In this document: positions 22,676 to 28,657 of the stretch, piece by piece
How positions within the stretch are numbered: the first letter of the stretch is position 1
How the letters are laid out: each line of letters opens with the position of its first letter
DNA from: a virus
Reading direction: 5' to 3' (one strand)
Virus record (IMG/VR): IMGVR_UViG_3300037493_005297
Location: 1 to 30,630 of that record
Length of the DNA: 30,630 nt
The notes under the pieces: model-generated
Seen by the model: only the letters and a program-made list of their open reading frames with translations
Told to the model about the DNA's origin: nothing
Database searches by the model: none
Program-made: the position numbers and the translations under genes

Positions 22676-22962
22676 GACGCCCCCGCCCGGCTAACGGCCA
22701 CCATGATGTGACGCTCGGTAGTCCCGACGTGGATCGCGGCGAGCATCATCCGCATCCGCTCCGTGAGGGTAGCCGGGCGGGCGCCGAGGTGCGCGGGGAC
22801 GCCGAGCTCGGAGAGCAGGGAGTGAACGCGTGAGAGGTCGTAGACGGCCGCATCGCGCGCGGCCTCGGCTCGCTCGAGCTGAGTGACGGGCGCGCCGTCG
22901 ATGGGAAGGAGCGTAGGCAGCCGCGGCATGCGCTTGCGGCGCGGGCGGGGGGCGTCAGACAA
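22672..22962 (-). CDS. Hypothetical protein with basic N-terminus (96 aa)
   Basis: A 96-residue protein starting at TTG (22962) with a strong GGAGGT 4 bases upstream, which fixes this unusual start. The N-terminus is very basic (RPRRKRMPRLP). A helical part follows (QLERAEAARDAAVYDLSRVH), and the C-terminus includes ERMRMMLAAIHVG. The basic start could bind nucleic acid, but there is no known domain. Its stop overlaps the GTG of the next leftward gene. Confidence 0.65.
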   Translation of the reverse strand: MSDAPRPRRKRMPRLPTLLPIDGAPVTQLERAEAARDAAVYDLSRVHSLLSELGVPAHLGARPATLTERMRMMLAAIHVGTTERHIMVAVSRAGAS

Positions 22963-22995
22963 CGGTACCTCCAGGCTCGGCGAGAAGATGGAGAC

Positions 22996-23253
22996 TCACG
23001 AGAGCACCGGCGGCGCGTCGTCGTCGTCGCCCCTGACCTCGTCGTCGTCGTCGTCGTCGCCCCTGACCTCGTCCTCCTCGACCTCGTCCTCCTCGACCTC
23101 CTCTTCGTCGTCGCCGTTGCGGCAGTCGCCGCAATCGCTCGCGCCGCACGTCGCATCGCCGCAACTGTAGCGGTAGCGCCGCCCGCCGCCGCCCTCGGCG
23201 CGAGCATCAGAGCGCATGTCCTCACGCCCGCCGTCGTAGTCGTAGTCGTACAT
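22996..23253 (-). CDS. Acidic Cys-containing protein with repeat-encoded Asp/Glu tail (85 aa)
   Basis: An 85-residue protein with the start fixed by GAGG 6 bases before the ATG at 23253. It begins MYDYDYDGGREDMRSD. It carries four cysteines in the middle (C31, C36, C41, C44), a possible metal site, and then a C-terminal half made almost only of Asp, Glu, Val and Arg (about 48-79). That tail is encoded by tandem DNA repeats, so its length may vary. Very acidic small phage proteins can mimic DNA and block DNA-binding host enzymes, but this is only a possibility here. The opposite-strand serine-rich frame is a shadow. Confidence 0.6.
   Translation of the reverse strand: MYDYDYDGGREDMRSDARAEGGGGRRYRYSCGDATCGASDCGDCRNGDDEEEVEEDEVEEDEVRGDDDDDDEVRGDDDDAPPVLS
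23017..23100. repeat. Tandem low-complexity repeats in acidic gene
   Basis: A 27-base match occurs at 23017-23043 and 23047-23073 (30-base period, encoding DEVRGDDDDD-like units on the minus strand). It is followed by two exact copies of the 15-base GTCCTCCTCGACCTC (23071-23085 and 23086-23100, five codons each). Both periods are multiples of three, so copy-number change keeps the frame. Confidence 0.9.
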
Positions 23254-23306
23254 AGAAACCTCGCAGAGGTGAGCCGGGGCCGTGACGTGGCCCCGGCGGT
23301 GGTTGA

Positions 23307-23633
23307 TCAGAACGTGACGGCGGCGACGTGCTCGCCGGCGTCGATAGACGCCGCGGCGCGCTCCATCGCCTCGCGCACGGGCGAGAGCGGCCCGGCGAGG
23401 TGGCCGACGCGCCGCAGATAGCCGACGACCTGGGCGCGCTCGTAGCCAGTCGCCGCCAGCCAGGAGAGCTCCCGCGCCTTGGCGCGCGTTGCCCTGTCGG
23501 GCCGCACCTCGGCGAGGGCGTTCGCGAGCACCTCGAGGCGCCTGGCCGCGAGCTCGGGCGCGAGCCCTTGCTTGATCGAGTCGTGTAGATCCCACATCGC
23601 GGCGGTGACCTCGGCAAACGTGGTCGGCTTCAT
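23307..23633 (-). CDS. Hypothetical helical protein (108 aa)
   Basis: A 108-residue protein, mostly helical, beginning MKPTTFAEVTAAMWDLHDSI and containing RRLEVLANALAEVRPDRATR and GYLRRVGHLAGPLSPVREAM. TGGAG lies 4 bases before the ATG. It sits between the SSB-like gene and the acidic gene in the leftward operon, with gaps of about 50 bases on each side. No family is recognised. Confidence 0.68.
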   Translation of the reverse strand: MKPTTFAEVTAAMWDLHDSIKQGLAPELAARRLEVLANALAEVRPDRATRAKARELSWLAATGYERAQVVGYLRRVGHLAGPLSPVREAMERAAASIDAGEHVAAVTF

Positions 23634-23684
23634 GATGCTCCAGAGATAGCCAGGGGCGATGTCGCCCCCGGCGGTGGCAAGGTC

Positions 23685-24146
23685 TTAGAACGGGATGTCG
23701 TCGTCCGTGCCGTCGGGGCCCTGCTCCTGGGAAGCGAGAGCGAACCGGGGGCGCGCGACGGAAGCCACCATGGCGCCTTCGTGGCGGACGACGGACGAGG
23801 CCTCGCAGTAGACTTTCCCGTTGTACTCGGGCTTGGCCTTGAGCGAGAGGATGTAGCTCGACCCCTTGAGCTTCCCGAGCGTGCCGACCTCGTCGTCGGT
23901 GTCGAGGCTGCCCTTGAGGCCCATGGTCTTGAGGTCGCGCTGCAAGCGCCAGACGGCCTTCTCGCTCAGGTACCAGCGCTCCCGGTGAGTCGCGCCGCCC
24001 GCGCCGATGAACCCGATCTCGAAGTAGCCCTTGCCCTCCATCGTCTCGGCGGCGCGGAAGCTCACGACGGAGACGAGGTGGTCCCCGGCCCCGAGGTAGT
24101 CGCTGCTACGGGTGTTCTCGCTGACAGGATTCAGATTGATAATCAT
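23685..24146 (-). CDS. SSB-like protein with acidic DDDIPF tail
   Basis: A 153-residue protein, beta-rich in the first 120 residues (DYLGAGDHLVSVVSFRAAET, SSYILSLKAKPEYNGKVYCE), ending GPDGTDDDIPF. An acidic C-terminal tip with a final Pro-Phe is the hallmark of single-stranded DNA-binding proteins, which use it to recruit replication and repair partners. The body could be an OB fold, or a DUF669-like phage recombination-associated protein, which can also have an acidic tail. Its ATG overlaps the TGA of the Erf gene, matching the common phage pairing of annealing protein and SSB. Confidence 0.75.
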   Translation of the reverse strand: MIINLNPVSENTRSSDYLGAGDHLVSVVSFRAAETMEGKGYFEIGFIGAGGATHRERWYLSEKAVWRLQRDLKTMGLKGSLDTDDEVGTLGKLKGSSYILSLKAKPEYNGKVYCEASSVVRHEGAMVASVARPRFALASQEQGPDGTDDDIPF

Positions 24147-24808
24147 GCGTTTTCCTTTGACACAATAAAGCGGCCCAACTCGATCTTGCCCTTGTCCGTG
24201 CTCAAGTAGTCCAGCACGGCGCGGCGCTGCTCCGAGGTCATCTCGGCAGGATGCGGGCGCCCCTTCGCGACGACGAAGGCCTCCGCGTGCTCGGGCCGGA
24301 AGCCGAGCGCCTCGATGCCCTCGCTGAAGTCAGCCTGAGCGCACGTCATCGCCACCACGGCGAGGGGGGCCGGCGCGGCGGTCGCCTCGATGGAGTGCGC
24401 GTCGGCGTCCTCGATGCCCTCGAGGGGGATGCTGAACGCAAGGACGCACGCGTACTTGTACGAGGCCGACAGGGCCTTCGTGGTGGCCTTGTCGCCGCTA
24501 TCCATGGCCTCGCCGGGGACGCGGACGATGCACCGGCTGTTGTCGACCACGGAGACGAGATCCCATTCCACGTCGAGCACGACGCTGTAGATCGTGCCGC
24601 CCGACTTCGACGCGGCGGCCCGCTCGGTGCGCCCGACGACGCGGGGCGTCATCACGAGGCCGCACATCGGGAGCGCCGACGCCATCGCCTGCATCACGTC
24701 GTCAACGCCGCGATAGGCGAAGCCCTGGGCGGCGTTGCGCTTGGTCTTGCCGATGCCGGTACGGGCGACGTAGGCGGTTACGTTTGAGATGGCTTGATAG
24801 ACAGACAT
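24143..24808 (-). CDS. erf: ERF-family single-strand annealing recombinase
   Basis: A 221-residue protein of the Erf superfamily, which anneals complementary single strands for recombination and genome circularisation. Visible family features are the N-terminal segment AAQGFAYRGVDDVMQAMASA (about 25-45), a central beta region ending in a DSGDKATTKALSASYKYA motif (the conserved part preceding the hydrophobic strand), and CVLAFSIPLEG. The C-terminal part is a likely partner-binding domain. It is first in a coupled pair with the SSB-like gene. The ATG at 24808 shares one base with the stop of the upstream 35-residue membrane gene. Confidence 0.9.
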   Translation of the reverse strand: MSVYQAISNVTAYVARTGIGKTKRNAAQGFAYRGVDDVMQAMASALPMCGLVMTPRVVGRTERAAASKSGGTIYSVVLDVEWDLVSVVDNSRCIVRVPGEAMDSGDKATTKALSASYKYACVLAFSIPLEGIEDADAHSIEATAAPAPLAVVAMTCAQADFSEGIEALGFRPEHAEAFVVAKGRPHPAEMTSEQRRAVLDYLSTDKGKIELGRFIVSKENA

Positions 24809-24915
24809 TAGAGATCCGTGAGTCCGCGGAAGAGGACGTAGGCGACGGCCGGAAAGGCCGCCGCGATGATGAGGTACTGACCGAGGGTTTGGGCGAGATC
24901 AACGAGACGAGTCAT
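24808..24915 (-). CDS. 35-residue single-TM membrane peptide
   Basis: A tiny gene reading MTRLVDLAQTLGQYLIIAAA and ending RGLTDL, with a transmembrane stretch at about 13-29. GGAGG stands 5 bases before the ATG, a better ribosome-binding site than most genes here have, and its TAA overlaps the Erf start by one base. It also overlaps the end of the upstream gene by 17 bases. Possible roles include superinfection exclusion or membrane stress signalling; none is shown. Confidence 0.6.
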   Translation of the reverse strand: MTRLVDLAQTLGQYLIIAAAFPAVAYVLFRGLTDL

Positions 24916-25240
24916 AGGAACCTCCGATGTCGAGCAGGGTGGAGACGAGGCCGGGAAGATCGTGGATGTCGAGCGCGTCGGTGGACAGGCGCAAGATCTC
25001 AGCGGCGCACCAGTCGGGATCGTCGCGGCGCGTGAGGCCGGCGATCCAGTAGGCGCGAGCTCGCCAGGCGTAGAGAGCAGGACTCGACACCGCGGCCTCG
25101 AGGTAGGTGTCGCGGACGATGCGCCCGCTCTCGCGCCGCACCTGCTCACGCCAGGCGCGAAGACCGCGGGCCGCGCCCATCTCGTCGTCGGCGTGGTCCA
25201 TGCTCCAATAGAGCGCCTCGGCCTGACTCGCATACTGCAT
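24899..25240 (-). CDS. First gene of leftward operon, hypothetical (113 aa)
   Basis: A 113-residue protein starting MQYASQAEALYWSMDHADDE, rich in helices and Trp/Tyr/Arg (YAWRARAYWIAGLTRRDDPD). The ATG at 25240 has GGAGA a few bases upstream; a longer frame to 25378 would run through the control region and is rejected. As the promoter-proximal gene opposite an XRE regulator it occupies the position of a lambda-type leftward early gene. There is no helix-turn-helix that I can see, so it is not an obvious repressor. Confidence 0.7.
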   Translation of the reverse strand: MQYASQAEALYWSMDHADDEMGAARGLRAWREQVRRESGRIVRDTYLEAAVSSPALYAWRARAYWIAGLTRRDDPDWCAAEILRLSTDALDIHDLPGLVSTLLDIGGSYDSSR

Positions 25241-25287
25241 GTGATCTCCCGGTTCGGTTGACCGAGGCGAACCGCCCCGGCCCTCAA

Positions 25288-25317
25288 AGCATAGTCCGCC
25301 ACGCCGGGAACGCGCAA
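25288..25317 (-). promoter_or_regulatory. Candidate leftward early promoter
   Basis: Read on the minus strand: TTGCGC (25317-25312), an 18-base spacer, then TATGCT (25293-25288), matching 3 of 6 and 4 of 6 consensus bases. It points into the leftward operon, about 40 bases before its first ATG. The -35 box overlaps the left arm of the palindrome at 25315-25344, so a bound regulator would block it. Confidence 0.45.
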
Positions 25318-25344
25318 GAAGAAACGCTAAACAGTTTCCTCTTT
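25315..25344. promoter_or_regulatory. Imperfect palindromic operator candidate
   Basis: Arms 25315-25325 and 25334-25344 are inverted repeats matching at 9 of 11 positions (core GAAAC/GTTTC), with an 8-base spacer. The site is AT-rich in a GC-rich setting and lies between the divergent genes, 33 bases before the XRE gene. It is a likely binding site for that HTH protein. Confidence 0.55.
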
Positions 25345-25371
25345 GCAACGCGGGGCGCGGCGGGGTAGACG
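25343..25371 (+). promoter_or_regulatory. Weak candidate rightward promoter of the XRE gene
   Basis: TTGCAA (25343-25348), 17-base spacer and TAGACG (25366-25371) fit the promoter layout loosely (4 of 6 and 3 of 6). Its -35 overlaps the right arm of the palindrome, and transcription would start about at the ATG at 25377, giving a leaderless message. A GAGGG just before the ATG would then be untranscribed. Confidence 0.3.
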
Positions 25372-25376
25372 AGGGC

Positions 25377-25607
25377 ATGCTTGACGATGCTCTCTACTTC
25401 CTCCGTCTCGAGGCCGGCCTGACCGTTCTACAGGTGGCTCACGATCTGCGGGTGTCGACCGTGGTCGTCTACCAGTGGGAGCGGGGCGCGTCTCGTCCTC
25501 GACACGCTCACCTCGCCGCGCTCATGCGCCTCTATCGAGCGCGCGAGGACCAGATGGACGAGGTAGCGCACCTTGCCGCGTTCAACGCGTCGCGGGGTAG
25601 TCTATGA
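25377..25607 (+). CDS. XRE-family HTH transcriptional regulator (Cro-like)
   Basis: A 76-residue protein that is little more than one helix-turn-helix domain. It runs ALYFLRLEAGLTVLQVAHDL (helices 1-2), RVSTVVVYQWERGASRPR (recognition helix with the typical YQWERG turn) and HLAALMRLYRAREDQM. The size fits a Cro-like repressor rather than a full CI with a dimerisation domain. It is first in the rightward early operon and reads away from the leftward operon. It probably binds the palindrome at 25315-25344. Its TGA overlaps the ATG of the RusA gene. Confidence 0.85.
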   Translation: MLDDALYFLRLEAGLTVLQVAHDLRVSTVVVYQWERGASRPRHAHLAALMRLYRAREDQMDEVAHLAAFNASRGSL

Positions 25608-26053
25608 GCGCTCTCTACTCCACGATCATCCCCGGGCCGCCGGTGGCCCAGGGGCGCGCTCGGCTGTCGAGGAGCGGGCATCACACGATGCACCCCGCCT
25701 CGAGGGAGTGGCGCACGCGGGCGGTCGCGCACATCCGCGCCGAGCTCGGGCACCGGTGGACGCCGCTTCACGAGCTCCTCGCCGTTGACGTCATCGTCTC
25801 GCTCCCGAGGCCCAAGGTGCGCCCGGCTCTGATCGAGCGCGAGGCGTGGCGAGCGGGCGGGGCAGTCGCGGCGGCCTCGCGAGGTGACGTGGACAACTTC
25901 GCGAAGGCCGCGCTGGACGCGTGCGTTGACGCCGGGCTGATGACGGATGACCACCTGGTCTCCATGCTCACCGTCCGCAAGGTCTACCACGGCGTCTCCG
26001 GCGTTCCCTTCCTCGCGATTGAGGTACGGCCTGACTCCGCGTGGATCGAATGA
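25604..26053 (+). CDS. rusA: RusA-family Holliday junction resolvase
   Basis: A 149-residue endonuclease that resolves Holliday junctions. The signature GDVDNFAKAALDACVDAG (94-111) followed by DDHLV is diagnostic: D95, D97, K101 and D116 have the same spacing as the catalytic D70, D72, K76 and D91 of E. coli RusA. It probably debranches recombining DNA made by the Erf system so that it can be packaged. The ATG overlaps the XRE stop, and its own TGA overlaps the next small gene. Confidence 0.92.
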   Translation: MSALYSTIIPGPPVAQGRARLSRSGHHTMHPASREWRTRAVAHIRAELGHRWTPLHELLAVDVIVSLPRPKVRPALIEREAWRAGGAVAAASRGDVDNFAKAALDACVDAGLMTDDHLVSMLTVRKVYHGVSGVPFLAIEVRPDSAWIE

Positions 26054-26160
26054 GCGCCCAGCTCCCGCTTCTCGCGCCCCCGCGCGACGTGCTCGCCGAT
26101 GCGCGGGCCGTCGCCGAGCGGCACCGGGCGAGCGTCAACGCGCTCTCGGGGCGGCGGTGA
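26050..26160 (+). CDS. Tiny hypothetical protein (36 aa)
   Basis: A 36-codon frame starting at an ATG that overlaps the RusA stop and ending at a TGA that overlaps the next GTG. It reads MSAQLPLLAPPRDVLADARA and then a basic helix ending SGRR. The double overlap with real genes supports translation; function unknown. Confidence 0.5.
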   Translation: MSAQLPLLAPPRDVLADARAVAERHRASVNALSGRR

Positions 26161-26405
26161 GCGAGCGCGGCAACGGACGCTGGCGCACGGCCCTCGAGCT
26201 CCCGCCGGATACCCGCCTGCTGGGGCACGTCCTACACGGCCGCGCCCCCGCGCGGACGCACTACCGCCTCAAGGGGCAGGACGCCGAGGGGCGCGTCCTC
26301 GCGCTGGAGTGCGACGACTGGGGCGCGGAGACGGGCCGGCACTACGTCATCCTCGACCCGGCCGAGTGGCCGATTCTGCGGATGCTCCTCGCCCATCGGA
26401 AATAA
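26157..26405 (+). CDS. Hypothetical protein (82 aa)
   Basis: An 82-residue protein with its GTG overlapping the previous TGA. The sequence has a basic start (SERGNGRWRTALELPPDTRL), a His/Arg-rich middle, and a beta-rich end with RVLALECDDWGAETGRHYVI, finishing ILRMLLAHRK. No family recognised. An in-frame upstream extension to 25947 overlaps RusA and is a shadow. Confidence 0.6.
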   Translation: MSERGNGRWRTALELPPDTRLLGHVLHGRAPARTHYRLKGQDAEGRVLALECDDWGAETGRHYVILDPAEWPILRMLLAHRK

Positions 26406-26498
26406 TCGGGCCCGGTGCCCTTGCGCTGTGAATAGTGGTGCGGTAATCAGAAGGTGTCGGGCGGCGATGAAGCCGGGCGACATCAACCAGGAACTCAC
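26406..26498. other. 93-base gap with weak promoter-like boxes
   Basis: No gene seen here. TTGCGC (26421-26426) stands 17 bases before TAATCA (26444-26449), a poor promoter match facing the downstream genes; the -35 box equals that of two other candidates. AGGA before the next ATG is the ribosome-binding site. Confidence 0.25.
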
Positions 26499-26768
26499 AT
26501 GACCGAGATCACCTACCGCGTCTTCTCCTCTGACCTCCTCGCTTGCGGGCTCACCGACAAGGAGATCGACTACTACGCCGACAAGCTCGCGAAGGTGCTC
26601 GCGAGCAAGCTTGGGAGCATCGGCGCTATCGAGGTGGTCCGCGTCGACCGCGAGTCGGGGGGGCGCCCGGTTCGCATCTGGACCGACAACGACGACCTCG
26701 ACATCTACTCCCTCGAGACGCGCGTGCGCGAGATCGCCAACATCGTCTTCGACGTGGTGGCGTCGTGA
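26499..26768 (+). CDS. Hypothetical protein (89 aa)
   Basis: An 89-residue protein beginning TEITYRVFSSDLLACGLTDK, with helix KEIDYYADKLAKVLASKLGS, strand AIEVVRVDR and an acidic end DNDDLDIYSLETRVREIANI. The ATG at 26499 has AGGA 7 bases upstream and is preferred over the longer frame from 26454. Its TGA overlaps the GTG of the next gene. No family is recognised; the alternating helix-strand pattern suggests a compact alpha/beta fold. Confidence 0.65.
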   Translation: MTEITYRVFSSDLLACGLTDKEIDYYADKLAKVLASKLGSIGAIEVVRVDRESGGRPVRIWTDNDDLDIYSLETRVREIANIVFDVVAS

Positions 26769-26995
26769 GGGGCGGCGCACGCGCCGGCGCCGGCCGGCCT
26801 CGCATCTACGCGGACGGTCTGCGGCGCTCGGTCACGATGACGAGGCGCCATTGGGACGGCCTCGCGCTCCTCGCGCGGATGGTCGGCTCGACTCCGTCGG
26901 GTGTGCTCTGTGCGCTGGTCGAGCAGGCGGTGGCCGATGCGGCGGCGGCGGTGGGCGAAGGGCAGACGCTTGACGCGGACGAGGTAGAGGACTAA
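26765..26995 (+). CDS. Ribbon-helix-helix-like DNA-binding protein (76 aa)
   Basis: A 76-residue protein with a basic Gly/Arg-rich start (RGGARAGAGRPRIYADG). It then has the ribbon-helix-helix pattern: strand LRRSVTMT, helix RRHWDGLALLARMV, turn GSTPSG, helix VLCALVEQAVADA, and an acidic tail. This is the layout of Arc/CopG-type dimeric repressors. The GTG overlaps the upstream stop. It may regulate the replication genes downstream, or bind the repeats near the origin; both are inference. A strong hairpin follows. Confidence 0.62.
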   Translation: MRGGARAGAGRPRIYADGLRRSVTMTRRHWDGLALLARMVGSTPSGVLCALVEQAVADAAAAVGEGQTLDADEVED

Positions 26996-27035
26996 TCTCA
27001 ACATGTCCTCGCCGGATGCGGGCTAGCTACCCGTA

Positions 27036-27074
27036 GCGCGTGGGGAGGGGGTCAAGCGCCCCCTCCTCTCGCGC
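27036..27074 (+). terminator. Strong intergenic hairpin before the nuclease-like gene
   Basis: 27036-27051 pairs with 27059-27074 over 16 positions (14 Watson-Crick, one G-U, one mismatch), including a perfect 8-bp GGAGGGGG/CCCCCTCC core around a 7-base TCAAGCG loop. No T-run follows on either strand, so it may be an attenuator, an RNA-processing site, or an inefficient terminator that insulates the downstream gene. Confidence 0.5.
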
Positions 27075-27104
27075 GTCTCCCCGGCGGCGGAAGGCGGGAC
27101 AGCG

Positions 27105-27746
27105 ATGGAAAATGTACGAAGCCCCAACGCGTTTGGGCGCAGTCAGCAGGCGTGGTCGTTCTGGAAGCAGAAGTATGAGGCCGCACAGAACGAAAAAGAG
27201 ATCCAGGCCGTATTGTCGGAAGAACTTCAGGACGCGGGCTATGCCGTGCATTCTGAAGTCAAATGCGTTCTGCCTTTGGATGGCTCTCGAACCGGCGAGT
27301 ACAAGACTCGTCGGATCGACCTATGGGCGATGCGGCGCCAGCAGGACGGCATTTTTCAGCCGCTCCAAGATCAGCGGATCATGCCGGGCTGTGCCTTTGG
27401 TGTTGAACTCAAGTACACAAAGGAGCATCGGCACATCTCCGACTGGCGCGTCGTTGCTGAACAGGCGAAGAGCGGCCTTCTTGCGTTTGACTGGCATACA
27501 TCGAGTCGTGGCGGGCGTTCGGTTCCGAAGCCGCAGTACATGCTTGTGGCCGATAACACTACGCTTCTACAGGACACGACTATCGATTTAGCAGAGCAGG
27601 AAGGGCAGCTTATGTCTAATGGCTGTTCGATTCTGCATCGAGACAAACACGGCGGGTTGTTTTTCCGAATTCATGTAGCGCGTACCAGCGTGATTGTTGT
27701 GCAGGTCACCCATCATCAGCATCGCGCGCCGTTCGTGCTGCCATGA
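27105..27746 (+). CDS. PD-(D/E)XK nuclease-like protein (moron candidate)
   Basis: A 213-residue protein with a PD-(D/E)XK-type arrangement: acidic residues in the N-terminal helix (E33, E39, E40) and E51, then RRIDLWAM (D72) and GVELKYT (E101, K103), followed by a helix with AEQAKSG. This pattern marks a Mg-dependent nuclease fold. Codon use is visibly different from all neighbours, with many A/T-ending codons (TTT, GAT, TCT, AAA). The hairpin lies upstream and there is only weak ribosome-binding sequence. Its TGA overlaps the primase ATG. A recently acquired gene with an anti-host, anti-competitor or recombination role is plausible; the exact substrate cannot be read. Confidence 0.62.
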   Translation: MENVRSPNAFGRSQQAWSFWKQKYEAAQNEKEIQAVLSEELQDAGYAVHSEVKCVLPLDGSRTGEYKTRRIDLWAMRRQQDGIFQPLQDQRIMPGCAFGVELKYTKEHRHISDWRVVAEQAKSGLLAFDWHTSSRGGRSVPKPQYMLVADNTTLLQDTTIDLAEQEGQLMSNGCSILHRDKHGGLFFRIHVARTSVIVVQVTHHQHRAPFVLP

Positions 27747-28657
27747 GTCTCTTCTCGGTCGTTCGCTGGCGCTCGTCCGTGGACCCGGTCGCCGAGTCGC
27801 GAGCCGAGATGACCTGGCGCGAGATGGGCGAGATGCTCGCGCCTGGCGCGGACCAGTGGCGCAGGTACGAGTCGAAGGCGGACATCCCTGGATGGTCGCC
27901 GGTGGCGTTGCGTGCCGGCGAGGACGGCGTCTATCGTCGTCGGGCTGCGCTGGTTGATACCGTCTCCTGCCTTGTGCTCGACCTCGACGCGGGCGACTCT
28001 GCCGAGGCCGTGGTCGGCGCGTTGCACGGGCTCGCGGCGTGCGTTCACACGACGTGGAGCTACACGGAAGAGCATCCGAAGTTCCGAGCCGTCATCCCGT
28101 TTGACGCGCCCTGTTTGATGCGTTGGTGGAGCGTCGTGTGGTCGTGTGCCGCGCGGTGGGCCACGTCGCGCGGCGTGCGTCCTGACCCCGCGACGAAGGA
28201 TCCGTGCCGCCTCTACTACCTGCCGGCGTGGCCTCCATCGGGGCTCGCTATGTCGAGGTGTCTCGAGGGGGAGCCGCTGTCGTGGCGGCGGCTGATGACC
28301 GACTACCCGGCGCCGAGGGCGCCCGAGCCTCGCGCGCCGCATGATGCGACGGTCATCCAGCAGGCGATCAGCGCGGGCGATGGCGGTGGCGACGTTCGCG
28401 CCGGGCGCTACCTGTCGGGTGTCGAGCGCGGCCTGTCGGCGACTGCCGAGGGCGGGCGCAACGCGGGCGCGTTCCGAGCTGGGGCGGCGCTTGGCGGACT
28501 GATCGCGGCCGGCACGGCGAGTGATGCGGTATGGAGAGGGCGCCTCGTCGGCGCGGCGATGGCGACGGGACTGGACCAGCGGGAAGCGGAGGCGGCAATT
28601 GACAACGGAATTACACGGGGGACGACCGATGGACGAGCACTTCCAGACCGACACTGA
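27743..28657 (+). CDS. AEP-superfamily primase (Prim-Pol-like)
   Basis: A 304-residue protein with archaeo-eukaryotic-primase features: the metal-binding DxD motif VLDLDAG (78-84), HTTWS (102-106), FRAVIPF (114-120) and KDPCRLYYLP (152-161), in the right order for phage Prim-Pol domains. It would make primers, or perhaps also extend DNA, at the start of replication. The C-terminal third (about 200-304) is a helical accessory region, possibly for helicase contact. ATG overlaps the nuclease stop. The helicase gene begins inside its last 29 bases, so the two are probably made together. Confidence 0.78.
   Translation: MSLFSVVRWRSSVDPVAESRAEMTWREMGEMLAPGADQWRRYESKADIPGWSPVALRAGEDGVYRRRAALVDTVSCLVLDLDAGDSAEAVVGALHGLAACVHTTWSYTEEHPKFRAVIPFDAPCLMRWWSVVWSCAARWATSRGVRPDPATKDPCRLYYLPAWPPSGLAMSRCLEGEPLSWRRLMTDYPAPRAPEPRAPHDATVIQQAISAGDGGGDVRAGRYLSGVERGLSATAEGGRNAGAFRAGAALGGLIAAGTASDAVWRGRLVGAAMATGLDQREAEAAIDNGITRGTTDGRALPDRH

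Noticed and set aside
22883-23170. Serine-rich plus-strand frame opposite the acidic gene
   Set aside because: Its Ser run is only the reverse complement of the Asp/Glu repeats; the minus frame has a good ribosome-binding site and operon position.
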